Assembly (NCBI GenBank): GCA_034401795.1 | Contig: CM067367.1 | Span: forward strand, 79,563,079-79,627,078 | Direction of reading: 5' to 3' | Source of the DNA: Chaetoderma sp. LZ-2023a | Lineage: Eukaryota; Mollusca; Caudofoveata; Chaetodermatida; Chaetodermatidae | DNA: 64,000 bases | Part shown: piece after piece, positions 11,741 to 23,123 of the stretch | Position numbering within the stretch: the stretch's first letter is position 1 | How the letters are laid out: every line of letters begins with the position of its first letter | Made by a program: the position numbers and the translations under genes | Notes under the pieces: generated by a model | Database searches by the model: none | Told to the model about the DNA's origin: nothing | The model's input: only the letters and a program-made list of their open reading frames with translations

Positions 11741-14700
11741 TGTAGCTCGCGGGGTGGTGTCGGGCCGTTCCTGTGTCTGGTCTCGACTCACCACCGCAAG
11801 TGCATGACGAATGATGATGCTGGTTAGCTTCCGGTCTCGGGGTGATGATACTGCACTACGGGTAACAAAGACCGGCTCTAAGGCCAGTGGAACTCAATCG
11901 TTCCGGTGGGGCCGTGCGACCATCGTCGCAAACAGTAAACATAACAGTCTCATCCCAAGAGTTTGTTTCACCAGTATGCCTGTCCATAGCAATTTTGTGA
12001 TCTATGGACTTACAAGATTTGATTTGGTGACCTAACTAACATAAGTCTACACAATATTTTTACCTAAACAGACCGTCAGGTATGCTAGATAAATATAATG
12101 AGCATACGAAAATACAAGACAGAGACAGCCTGATGAACTTCTAAATGTGGGTCTCCCGGAGGTATGACACAGACACGTAGGTCCGCAGAGGTATCCCCGT
12201 AAGGGAGGCTCCCGTACACGAGATTACTAATTAGCTTAATATAAGCTATTATACCTGAAAGGAAAGAAAATCTTTGTAGTGTCGGAAAATCATGTGCCTC
12301 ATGCTGGCACTACTCCTAGTGCTAGTTTGGGTGAGGAGTATTAACCGCGTGTGGACTGTCGTCACTGAATCCTTGCGAGAGGCAAGTGCATCGCGCGGGC
12401 CTCCGTCAGAGGAAAATGTTGCCATCGCTTAAAGCAGTAGAAGAGTATTGGCCGAAAAGGGCCCACTAATATTTAACCAAAGTGCAAAAGACCATACCTA
12501 GTGAGATTATGACTATACGGTTGCGTGCTGTTTTACATGAAGACGGGACGAGCGATTCTCGAAGGATTCCCACATCACCGTCTTATGTAATTCTCAGTAT
12601 GCTGAATTAGTAGTTGCCACTTTTATTTCTGCGGACCTTCTTCTATGCCTAACCTCATATTTAGTTTTTAGAGACAAACATTATTTTAGGCCGCAAATGG
12701 CTGGCATTTACCTAGCATTTAGACACGGCTGTCATTGAGAAGGGATGCCCCAAGACATCAATACTGAAGACAGCATGCATACATGTCACTTTGCATGACC
12801 TCTGAACTGGGTAAGAATCCGGACATCTCGCTCCGTAACCACATAAAACATCATAGGACATTGGTTACTTTTCACAAAAGCATTTTTAGGTAACTGATCT
12901 ATCGTTATGGTGGGGGTAAGAGAGACAAATACCCACCATGAATGTCCTTCCCGTGATGGCGTGGCATATCTTAATATCATGCCCAGACATTCTTACGGAA
13001 TTCAGTGGGGATGCGCATCTGACCCATCACCAGGTCCTATGGAACTAACCTTTTAACCTGGCATTAGGTTTAAACATAAGTTGCCCAGTTATGCGCTGCG
13101 GTGCGGGAGAATTGTTCAGCAGATTAAAGAAAATAATAATTAAGATATGTTTTTGCAGTGCTTTCCTACATTGGCAAAGGTAACTAACTACTGAGTATCC
13201 AAAGATACATGGGGAATGTGTGTGATACCACACCCTGGCCATCACCGCTCAGAAACCCCAATAGTTTCCCAGGGTCGGATCAGTCCATGGTGCGGATAGG
13301 GACATCCAAACAATTAAGAAGCCATAAGGCTTAGTGGAACATGAAGAGAGACAATAACTTAGAAATATGAGGCCCTTTAGGTATGTTGGCCAATCTTTCA
13401 CAACCTTGCCGGAGTGCAGGGCTAAATTATCGCAACTACCGGAAAAGAGGCGTACACTACACATCTCCTAGTGAAGAGATTGTCTCTAATCATATTAAAC
13501 CTATCCTATCAAGCTGAATAGAAAAGGATTTTAGTCGGTAGCATGCTGGGCTAAACAGAGTTATAGCACGGCTAGCGACCTCAGTGAAAAATTGTTGGTG
13601 GCGGGAGAACGTGCTGCATATATAAATGTTGCTGTATGGTGTTTCCTACGTGTACTGCAGTCCTATATTTTTCTACAAATAAACAAAACATACAAACTGA
13701 TGGCCACTTGCCATATATAAACTAACCAGAACAATCAATACAATGTGAAATCAGAATAGTATATATATAGTAACGGTTGAGGAACCTACTACGGTGCAGT
13801 TAGCAAAAACACCTTACATAGAATAAGAATAACTATAAACAGATACAGAAATTATAACTAGCGGTCCTAATACCGTTACGGTGCCTTTTAGTCATCGGGA
13901 CCATTTATACAGATACGATATAATTATCAAAGATGTGATTAACGGGATAATTAAAATGTCAAGTATAGTACTTGAATAATAGGTAGGCATTCTTAAGCCT
14001 GGGATATCATGTTACTGAAATTGATACGTCACCCTTGGTTTGATGTGAGTTGATGCATTCCCTGGAAGTGGGAAAGTTCCCGCATGCCAGTTTCCACAAA
14101 CAGGATTCCTGCAAGCAGCCCATGATGGGAGCGGATCGAACTCAGGACTGTAATCACAATATGGAATGTCTAACGAGTAGTCAGTAATGGATACAATAAC
14201 ATTACTGCTATGACGAAAGTTCCCGTACACCGATGGTGCGGTTGGAGGTTGCCAACAACCCGATCATAAGCGCGGGTTGTTGAATGCGGATGAAGATACA
14301 TAACTAAGCTTAACGGTGTGGGGTACATCATCCAGCTCTGAAGACGTACCTGGCAAAGTTTACTTTGCTGTGGTCAAAAGTTTAGATAAACCTGCGCGAC
14401 ATCAGTGCGGGGATGGCTGAATAACCACTTATTGGTGTGGCCGACAGATCTGGTGAGTCATCCACCAACGAACATCGCTGCCTCTACACCTGTAGAATCA
14501 CATTTTCAGGCCAGGAAAGGCCTCATTGCAAGTTCGTGTTCCGAGTTAGTTCTTGATGTATTCGTGAACAATATTCAAAAGTTCCAAAAATGCTCCCGCA
14601 CCAACGGGAGATACAGAATTGATTTAGTGTGGTGGGTTGGATTGCTGCTGGCTATGGGAGAGAAACCGACAGAGACCGAAATGATCTGCTGAATGCCTGT

Positions 14701-15513
14701 CTTGCTGATTGTAGCTGACACAGATCCAACCTAATCGGCCCCTGGGCATGGATGCTCTCGAGCTATGGATTTCGTCTCCTTTTATACTACTCGTGACGTC
14801 ACAGGCGCAGGCTACAACCAAGCATCGGTCGAGCAACAGCCAATCAGCGCGTAACTAATAATAATGCAGTCGAATGTTCTAGAACATTCTAGAAGTTCTG
14901 CGTACACGTGGTTATGACGTCACGGCAATACCTTGAAGATAATCAAAAGGGGTTTTCCGTCCATTTCTTGACCGAATTTGAAATGGTTTATAGATTGGAA
15001 AGCCCGTCGAATTCTGGTCTTGATTAATGCCAGATTCGGCGGGAACAAGTTATTAAAAGGGATTACATTGTACCTTCTCGGTACACTAAAAGCGTCATCC
15101 TATCTTGGTCGTAAATTACGCGCTCTGTCAAAAATAATATTAAGCGTGCGCATGCACATTATGCGTTTTAACGAACTTAGTCGGTTTTCCAATGCGATCT
15201 CTCTCATAGGCTCATATACGCTTATAGCTCTACCCAGGGGGGGGGGCGTGTTCAGGGAACGAATCCCGATGGGCTGCACGTACCCAGCTTAGCTGGTATG
15301 GCCGGTACCTGACTGGTCGATCCGAACTACACTCGCTTCCAATTCCGAGACATAGTTTAATGGACTTAGCCGTTTTTAATGAACACCTCTCTCATAGGGC
15401 TTATATGCGTGTATTATCCTACACATGGCGGCATGCTTGGAGCGAATCCGGAACAGCCGTTCTATTCCCATTTCAGCTGGGCCGGCCGGTACCCATCCGG
15501 TCGATCTGCTACA
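11741..15513 (-). mobile_element. 3.8-kb LTR between elements A and B
   Basis: On the + strand it begins TGTAGCTCGC and ends GATCTGCTACA, an inverted TGTAGC/GCTACA terminus. The left edge abuts A's primer-binding site and the right edge abuts the 3' end of B's internal region. By position it is A's 5' LTR and B's 3' LTR. It is strongly diverged from B's 5' LTR (roughly 70% in stretches read by eye), so the two are not a recent pair. The outer ~180 bases are duplicated: a second terminus-like end, GAACTACA, occurs near 15331. I see no polypurine tract at the 15513/15514 junction. Confidence 0.8.
14779..14801 (-). promoter_or_regulatory. LTR core promoter: CRE plus TATA box
   Basis: On the element strand TGACGTCA (14794-14801) is followed after seven bases by TATAAAAG (14779-14786). 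The same pair occurs in L1 and in B's 5' LTR, so it is conserved. Transcription should start about 25-30 bases downstream, near 14750, leaving roughly 3 kb of R-U5 leader inside the LTR. TGACGTCA is the consensus site of CREB/ATF factors. Confidence 0.7.
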
Positions 15514-15728
15514 ATATATTCAGTGTCGTGTGTTGTGTACTTACATCATACTCGATGTGTTTACAACAAAGGTATCCGCAGTGATTATTTTGGGTAGAGA
15601 CAGGTATGCAACAATTTTGCGTGGCTGTGTAGGATGACCGTAGTCAGCAAGGGACTGGGGTTTCAATTTTAAAAACATATAATAATAAGAAAAGTAATAA
15701 AGTAATAATAATTATATTTTCCGCACAC

Positions 15729-16997
15729 CTATTCATACATTCTGCTGCATCCATGACAATAATGTCCACAAATGTCTGCCGAGAAATTACCCCAACGAGT
15801 TTGGGTCCCACATCTCGTGCTTGACGGCCGTGGTGGATGGTCTTCTGATGCTAATATCTCATTACCCATGCCACTAATGTCTGTGGTACTTAAGTTTGAT
15901 GAAGCTGCAGATGAGTTAACGGATGCATTAGTGGTTGTGGTGACGATTATGGGTGTAGTCCTGACTGTTGCAGGTTCCGAAGTTGCTTACATCACTGTTG
16001 CGGTGGCGGTGGTGGTAGTGGTGCTTTCTTGAGATCAGCTGAATGATGCGGACATGCTGTGTGATGATGTTGCTCCAGTGATTGCGGATATCTTGGCTTT
16101 ATCAGCTTACTCGCGGACGTTCTGGTTGGTGAGCTATTTGTCGCTTTCCCATGTATGGTCTGTGCAGCTTAGTAACGGCTTTCTGACAGCATGATCTATT
16201 GGAATAATGGTGCTGCACGTGGATGTCGGCATGCTGGTATGCGGTGTGGTGGTGGTGATGACAGCTTCTGTGAGACTTATCTCCTCGTTGATAACTAAAC
16301 TGAGCGGAGATATTGAACTGTCTGAAATGTCCTATAAACGTGGATCATGGATTTTCACAGGCGTTATTATCACTACCGAAATTGGCTGCCCTGTCATGGA
16401 TGCAGATGGTGTTGTAGTGCTGTGTGTTGCCGATGTTGTCACTGCGAGTGCTGCCGGTGCTGATGCTACAGTTGGTGTTGTTACCGATGCTGCAGGTGCT
16501 GCCGGTGCTGTTTTTACAGGTGCTGCCAGTGCTGTGGTGATGGTTGCTGGAGTGCTGGAGCTGGCTGGCTGTGTTGTGGATGTGGATGATGAAGCTACTT
16601 GCAGAAAGTCAGGTTGTCATCTTTTTGTTCATTTAGTCTAGGCCATTTTCCCAGTCAGAATTACTACAATCGGAAGTCTATTTTCAAAGTGTGGCGCGAG
16701 AATATCTATGGCCTCATTTTGGCCACCAGGCTTTAATGTCACAACCAACATACAATGCTTAAATGATAACGTGTGTATTACACCATACTGCGTGGCTGAA
16801 TACAGGTACTTGCAGTCTGCACAGAAAACTATCTGTAGTAGATGGTCCCGATTGATGTGAAGTTTCAAGTCCAAGTTTCTGGAAAATGCATGCTTGCATG
16901 GCTGTCCGTCGTATGATAGTGAAGTACATGGATACTTTTCGTCGATGTTCACAGGTGCCAATTCTTCAGGCAGGGCGAGATCATCCGCAAGTGACAT
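15729..16997 (-). pseudogene. Accessory zinc-finger/Cys-rich gene of element B
   Basis: The frame starts at ATG 16997 (MSLADDL). It is open for 119 codons to a TAG at 16638-16640, then continues in the same register with about eight stops but no net frameshift to the TAG at 15729-15731 (about 422 codons). N-terminus: C-x3-F-x5-L-x2-H-x4-H, then C-x2-C-x12-H-x5-H, two C2H2-like fingers (residues ~25-80). Middle: Thr/Ala/Pro/Ser-rich. End: WGNFSADICGHYCHGCSR. The same three parts occur in C at the same place. It occupies the env position but has no visible signal peptide, membrane segment or fusion motif. A nucleic-acid-binding role is inferred from the fingers only. I do not recognise the family. 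Confidence 0.7.
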
Positions 16998-17208
16998 GAT
17001 GCATGATGGTTATTTGCAGAACTGCACTAACCTAACTAAACTTTCCTAACTCTTGATAAACTTTCCTGGCCAATTCTAACATAAAGTAATAAAATAATAA
17101 TAAGAAAAACAGCAGAATTTGGTTTGCGACACGAAAATGGCCTAATGCCCGATCTTCCCCAATGTCGAGTCTGGAGGGAAGCTGAAATTTCAGTGTGCGC
17201 TTTCCTCA

Positions 17209-17231
17209 TTTTATACTTTTTGGTGACGTCA
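17209..17231 (-). promoter_or_regulatory. Internal CRE-TATA promoter upstream of B's accessory gene
   Basis: On the element strand TGACGTCA (17224-17231) is followed after eight bases by TATAAAA (17209-17215), about 210 bases before the accessory ATG. C has the same arrangement at 52668-52690 with matching flanks (GACGTCACC and TATAAAA). It resembles the LTR promoter of the family in order and spacing, suggesting a separate transcript for the accessory gene. Confidence 0.6.
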
Positions 17232-17497
17232 CAGGAGGGCGGAGGACCACGCCCGAAATTTCCTGAGTGAGTCAGTTCTGCCAAATATGGCATTATTTAA
17301 CTTTCATTCTCCTTAAGTCCGATTAAATATTCCCTTCGTAAAAAGAAGGTAAATAAAAATATGGGAAGGCAGAATAGTCGCTTTCATCTCCACTCGGTGG
17401 GAAATCGGGTCTCCGATCAACGTTAAAATCTGGAACTATTTATCCCTGTGGATGCTCACCTTTTAATTAGTGTGATGCGGTTTTTCAAGTTGGATAC

Positions 17498-17566
17498 TTA
17501 TAAACTCGCCTGTTCAAATTTCAGGCTGGAATGCCCGATGGGGTGTGGGAGAGCTTGATGACGTCA
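17498..17566 (-). promoter_or_regulatory. Second conserved CRE/TATA-like block in B
   Basis: On the element strand TGACGTCA (17559-17566) is followed about 55 bases later by GCGAGTTTATAAG (TTTATAA at 17498-17504). The whole stretch is conserved in C at 52242-52310, including the CAGCCTGAAATT block between the sites. The longer CRE-TATA distance makes it less promoter-like than the downstream pair. Confidence 0.45.
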
Positions 17567-17995
17567 GTGGCCGTGACCCCAACTCACCACCTCTCGCCTC
17601 TTACACCATGCTGTGGTAGATATGTGTAGGGCGGTTCTTTTGTTTATAGCCTTTGATCCAATTTACCGGAAAATAGAAGTGATGATCACATGATTCTTGT
17701 TTTGCATGCACATGGTTGATTGGAAACTTAGGCAATCTTTATATGGGTGGAGTTTTGATGCCGTTCACTAAACGTATTTGATGCAAAAAATGGAAATATA
17801 TGTTGTCTTATTCTGTTTCTTAGAACAGCGTCCCTTTATATGCGCGTGATCCTATACATACGCCGCCTCTTGTGTGTAGTGAATTTATTCCAGCCCGTGT
17901 TGATTAGTGGCTGGAATATGTAGGTAAGAGAGTTTTTGAAATTCTGCTCAGTGTTATACTGTCTAAGTTTTGGGGTGTGTGTGGGGGTGAGGCTG

Positions 17996-18106
<111 letters not shown>

Positions 18107-18629
18107 CGCGCGCGCTCTTTTCCATATGATAATTTTCCGCACACTGAAAATGTTGACTGGTGCTGATGACGGTGGTGTTCTGTTGTAGGGAAGTAGGGGT
18201 TGCTGTGTGACGCTGGCATAATGCAAGTTGGGCATATCCAGTCTTCCAAGCTGGAGAATGCAGAGTCTGTTGCTGTTGCAGAAAAGTCAGGTTGCGGTGG
18301 GTCATGAACTCCACGCATTCATGCGGAATGGAATGTGGAAAAAGGTGTCTAACTTTTTCTGTTACAAAAGCTGTTTGCATGCTATCTATGTGATGTTCAA
18401 TGTCTCCATTATACTATCTATATATCCAGATGCGTGTGTGGTGTTTTGATGTATCCAGCCTTATGGGCAAGTGTGTTCTGTATGCTCCTGGCTTTCTATG
18501 TCTTGGTGTGATGTTCTGACTGCTCAAGGGTGAGAATGGCTGCTTGGTAGGGCGATTGTGGTCGGGGATGCCCTTTGGATGGGGAGGGTCATCTCCCGTT
18601 ACACGACAGTTGGTACGCTCTCATAGTTT

Positions 18630-19261
18630 TTAAGTACTGGGAATATTTGAACTGAGATTCTGCTGAACAGGCTGCTTCCCTGCCCACCACCAGCGGGGGC
18701 CAGTGGGGGTGTGGGTGGGGTGGGGTGGGGGTGTGGGGCGGGTGTGGGTGGGGTTGTAGTTTGCTGCGTTGTGGGATACCACCTCTGTAACAGCTGACTC
18801 TCTCATATCTGAAGCTTGACAGTCAACAGACAACGAGTGGAGTGTGAAATGGACAGGACCAGTGATGTCCGAACTTGGTGCATAGACGAGAGACACGAGT
18901 TGGAGTGTGGTTGGTGGTGCTAACAGATTGGCTGCACATTGGAGTGAGGGTGGTCTCGCGATTTTAGGAGTTGGAGGGGTACACCGAGTTGTGCGGTTTT
19001 GCTGTTCTAAGTAATAGCGTGAATTGGGTTGGAGCGGGAAGAGGTCGGCGGAACAACTTTTCCATCCTTCCCCATGGATAGCACACACGAGAAAGTCTTC
19101 AGATACGACTTCCCAGATCGTGTAGACCCGCTCTGAGGAGGGAGAGGGCGAGTACATATCTCGTCATCGTCTGCAGTATTAGTCATATGTTCACTGGACT
19201 CCTGGCTTGGTAGGGGAGGGGTTGAACTGGCACTGGAATACTTGTTTCCATAGAGACATAT
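18630..19261 (-). pseudogene. C-terminal tail of element B pol, cut off by element D
   Basis: Continues the reading of B after the interruption by D. The frame is Pro/Ser/Thr-rich with a CTPPTPKIARP block matching the tails of A (RLRPKIAKP) and C (RPKIARP), then Pro/His/Thr-rich sequence from a G-rich + strand tract (18690-18750). It probably represents the low-complexity C-terminus after the integrase GPY/F module; no enzymatic domain is visible. The left end (about 18630) is where resemblance to C's pol fades. Confidence 0.6.
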
Positions 19262-20700
19262 TGAAGATTTCGGGTTGTCTACCCTTGTTGATGACGACGT
19301 ATGCTCCGCCCCCTTCGATGAAACCTTGTACAGATGGTTGCTGCGACAACTGGTTCCACCGATGAAGATGGAGTGTGACACTAGCTCGCCTCGTAGGTAG
19401 CAAGACCTAACGATATTTATTTTAGTGCCTGGGCCTGAGCTAACTGCACGCTTCAGAATGATTGGTTTGACACGGTGGTCCCCCGTGTTCTTCAGAATAA
19501 CAACAAATATGTGACAAACTTTTGCCTTGTATATATCACAAGGTGATCGTTTTACTTGCTAACTTTATCTTTACAATAAACCTACAAAGTTGGTAACTTT
19601 TACTGTTACCTAATGATCTATTCACAAGCGTTAAATATTACAATTCAATGTTTCCTAAGCTTCCCACTTTGACCAGCTCTTGCCTACTTAAAACCATTCA
19701 GCAAGAGTTTCACAAGGTGCGAGGCGGACCGAACTCCCGATTAAAGTTAAAATCCCCCTTATATACTATCTCAGTTTCTATTCTCCCTCCATCTTGGTTT
19801 CGCACCGCCGGAGGTTGCTCTGATTCTCATTGGATTATGACATCATTTTGACCAATCAAGACTCCGACCCTCCCTCCCCGGGAGGGTGCTTTCTACCTAG
19901 CACCTGCGGTTTGGGCTTGATTACCATGCCATTTATGATGGATGCCCTGCCCAGAATGACAAATGTTTGTTTGATAACAAGGGTTTGGGCTGGATTACCA
20001 TGCCATTTCTGACGGATGCCCTGCCAAGAATGACGAACGCTTGTTTGATAGCAAGGCTTACTGGTGGATTAGCACGCCTCTACAATTAATATGTTTTTGA
20101 TAATATCTTTTGATTGCGTCCTAGCACGCCTCTACAATTGATCTGTTTTTGATCATAACTTTTGATTGTGTACCTACCGTCTACAGGACGCTACAATGTC
20201 CGTGTCATGTTCATTGCCTGTTAGTCGACAACTTGTAGAATGCTAGAGTTAATCGGCACACGAGTTACCATTCCTCATAGCTGGATTATTTTCGTCTTAT
20301 CAGGTCCCACGCTCCGTGGGAACACAGACCGCAACATAACTAACTCAGTCCGTTTGTTCGATCTAATCTCTTTGATTGATTCCAACCTGGTGCTAACCCT
20401 ACTCGATTCACTATCTGCGAAGCGGTACCTGCGCACTAGCTGACGTACCTGCTGCCAGTTATCCAGTGCTGATAATATATATCCAAATAATAAGATGCTG
20501 GTAATGCATCTAAGTATAGATGATGATCAGTGCTAGTAACGTATCTAAACATAGCTGCTGATCGGTACATCTTAATATACATGGTGACATAGTCTATTAG
20601 CTCACCTGGTATTCACACCTGAATTTTACTCGGGACTTACTCGTACATATAAGATGTCCAGCGGGGTCATGACTTCCCACAAGACAATCCCATATCTACA
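19262..20700 (-). mobile_element. Element D 3' LTR
   Basis: 1,439 bases, TG...CA ends. Relative to the other LTR it carries an extra stretch of about 85 bases after 20410 and a smaller one near 20305. The promoter TATA box is TATATAAG on the element strand (19758-19765). Two internal tandem duplications occur in both LTRs: a ~74-base unit (starting 19911 and 19985) and a ~52-base unit (starting 20071 and 20123). Confidence 0.9.
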
Positions 20701-20714
20701 CATGCCCCTCAACC
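20701..20714 (-). other. Element D polypurine tract region
   Basis: On the element strand GGTTGAGGGGCATG immediately precedes the LTR start TGTAGATATGG. A short purine-rich run beside the 3' LTR is where plus-strand synthesis is primed. It is imperfect, interrupted by CAT before the LTR. Confidence 0.5.
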
Positions 20715-21174
20715 GAAGTTAATTAGCCATCTCTCAAGGCCTAAAGAGAGTGATAATTAACTCGTTGTGCACCATCAACAACCTAAACCACGCCCTACCA
20801 GAGTCCTCCAGACTATGTCATACACCATAATTATAACATATCGTAACTCGACAATGTTAACTAAGCATGTCCGGGTAACGGAATATCATGCACAACTGAC
20901 CGTCCCCGGAAACATAGGAAAACAGCATAATCCTATACAAAATACAAACTTGTCCGGCTAATGGAATATCATGCGCAAATGACCATCCCCGGAAACACAT
21001 TAATAGCATCATTAAGATATAAATATAATACTCTTAATACGAAAAGATCAGTACCATATAAATCCACAGTGCCAATACCATTACAAATCATGTGCAATTA
21101 TCAAACAACAATATAAAGTCATTTTCCTACCATGAAGTGTTCCACATACAGCATATGAAATTCACTCCAAAATG
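20715..21174. other. Untranslated region of element D between env and 3' LTR
   Basis: About 460 bases without a convincing gene. It contains a roughly 66-base repeated block (GTCCGG.TAACGGAATATCATGC..AA..TGACC with TCCCCGGAAACA) at about 20868-20915 and 20950-20995. Otherwise AT-rich. Confidence 0.5.
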
Positions 21175-23054
21175 TCATTGGGATGATTCCAATCGGTCAC
21201 TAAGATCCACGTTAGGTGTACCAATGTCATTGTATAGCTCCACGTCTATCCCATGGTCAGCCGTCGGGTCGATCTCAGTCCTGGCAACAGCGTTAGGCGA
21301 CGACCCGGCCAACATCTCCACCATCACCGGCAGGGCTGCAGTTCCCTGTGGTCGCGGGGGATGAATATGACGTGGCGCACTACTATGGGCCGCAGGTGGC
21401 TTGCATTTGATCCAAATCCACATGCGGTTCAAAATACCACATTTATATAATATAAGCACTATCATAATCACCACAATGGAGGAGCCCGCTGAATACGATA
21501 CGAAAGAGCGTACTCCAATGCCATCGACCATCACTGGGTCGATCGCGGATAATGGTGCTAGCGGCACGTACTTGGACCTTTGTAAATGGTTCCAGAGTTG
21601 CATTTTCAAATGATTCACAATCATGGACTGGTTCAGAACCCCGATCACATCCAAATGGGGCATCTCAATGGCCAGGCTAACCCGAGTGTACGTCCGACTG
21701 TAAGACGCAACAGGCTCGAACTGCCAGCCTTTCCCGCTATAACCACATTGACCAGACATCAATGCATACACTCCATTACTCACCACACACCGGTCGGGCA
21801 GTCGTCCATCGCAGTGTATATCCATTGTTTCACCGAACGTTTGCAACACTACGCCTATTTTCTTATCGGCAAACAGTTTGCTAGATGTTTCATTCGATTC
21901 GGAGAGCTGAATATTACAAGCACTGTCGGTCGTATTGGTTAACAGGCTTACAATGCATGGAACGTGGGTCTTGTCGACCCGTAGTGGACCATGGCACACC
22001 CGGGGCTCCTCCCAGCGACATTCGGATGGCATGAAGTACCACCCAGTCTTGGTGTCAAGACTGATGCTGGTCCGCGCGATCAGTACTTGCATGTAGTATC
22101 CCCTCGCAATTATCGGTTCTGGCCACGCATGCAACCCGTATTCGATATATTCGCCCCCGTCGATTAGCGGTAACGTCGCTATGTAATGGAGTCGTGAGTC
22201 GTCTTTCCACAACGGATATACGACCACGTTGCGGTAGTACCACTGATACGGACGTATTAGTCGATTTCCCACACTAACTTGCTTGGCCACGGAATTGAGG
22301 TCAGCAGGACTGAATAATTCTTCCATTAGTCTACCTAACTCTTTGGGCATGCCATTTGTCTATGAAACTGTGCTGCTGCCTTCTGGTAGCTATACACTAC
22401 ACTTTCGGCAGAGTCAATAATGTGTCCAATTCGCACTGATGCGTACAAGTCGGCTTGTCGGGCGGCGTGCACCTTAAACATATCACTCACATTTCTAGTT
22501 AATTCTACCAGGCCAGCGGTAACTTCGTTGATACGGTCAACGTTGGTATTGATCCCTACGAATGCCAGTTTCACGTGGGACACTAGTTTGTTGGAGAAAT
22601 GTACCAAATGATTCACGTCCCTCAAAGCAACTTCGACTACCTCTTTAATTGCATCTATGTCACCAGAGGTAGCGGTACCGAATAGAGACGAGGCTATGTC
22701 CCCGACAAAGTCAAATAAGCCACGTTTGCATCGTATATTGTCCCTACTCACCATAGTTTGTTGTGTCCTAACAGCGATCCTCTTAATATTGTTAACACGA
22801 TGTTGCAAACCGAAAATGTCTTGATTGCTCAACGAAATCTTTTGACCGATGTCCGCAATAAGAACACGAAATTGCACTAACCGTTCAAGAAATTTGGCCG
22901 GCAAATAAGGGTGGTCGATAGACACCACTACGGTCCATTCAGCCTGGATAACGGATATATCCTCGGGGTTAGTTATCATTACCCCGTTCAGTAATCTATG
23001 TACACTAGACTTCTTACACAGTCCATTTACTAAACTCACTAGAACTACTACCAT
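21175..23054 (-). pseudogene. env: Element D env, split by a frameshift
   Basis: Envelope-type glycoprotein gene of an endogenous errantivirus-like element. The first frame (23054-22335, 239 codons) starts with a hydrophobic leader. It has a basic cleavage-type site, RCKRG (22719-22733), followed by a Gly/Phe-rich segment of the kind found in gypsy and baculovirus F-type envelopes. The second frame (22350-21175, 391 codons) has paired cysteines, several N-glycosylation sequons and a membrane anchor near residues 282-303 with a basic cytoplasmic tail. The two overlap by 16 bases in different registers and read as one protein interrupted by a one-base change. As it stands no full-length product can be made. 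Confidence 0.85.
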
Positions 23055-23123
23055 ACTTAATCATAAAATATACATGATTCCACGCTCTGCGATGTTTACT
23101 GGTACAAATTATAGACAGAAGGA

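Noticed and set aside
15772..16641. Val/Ala-rich open frames on the + strand (15772-16032, 16207-16641)
   Set aside because: They are antisense to the Thr/Ala/Pro-rich part of B's accessory gene; the conserved frame is on the - strand.
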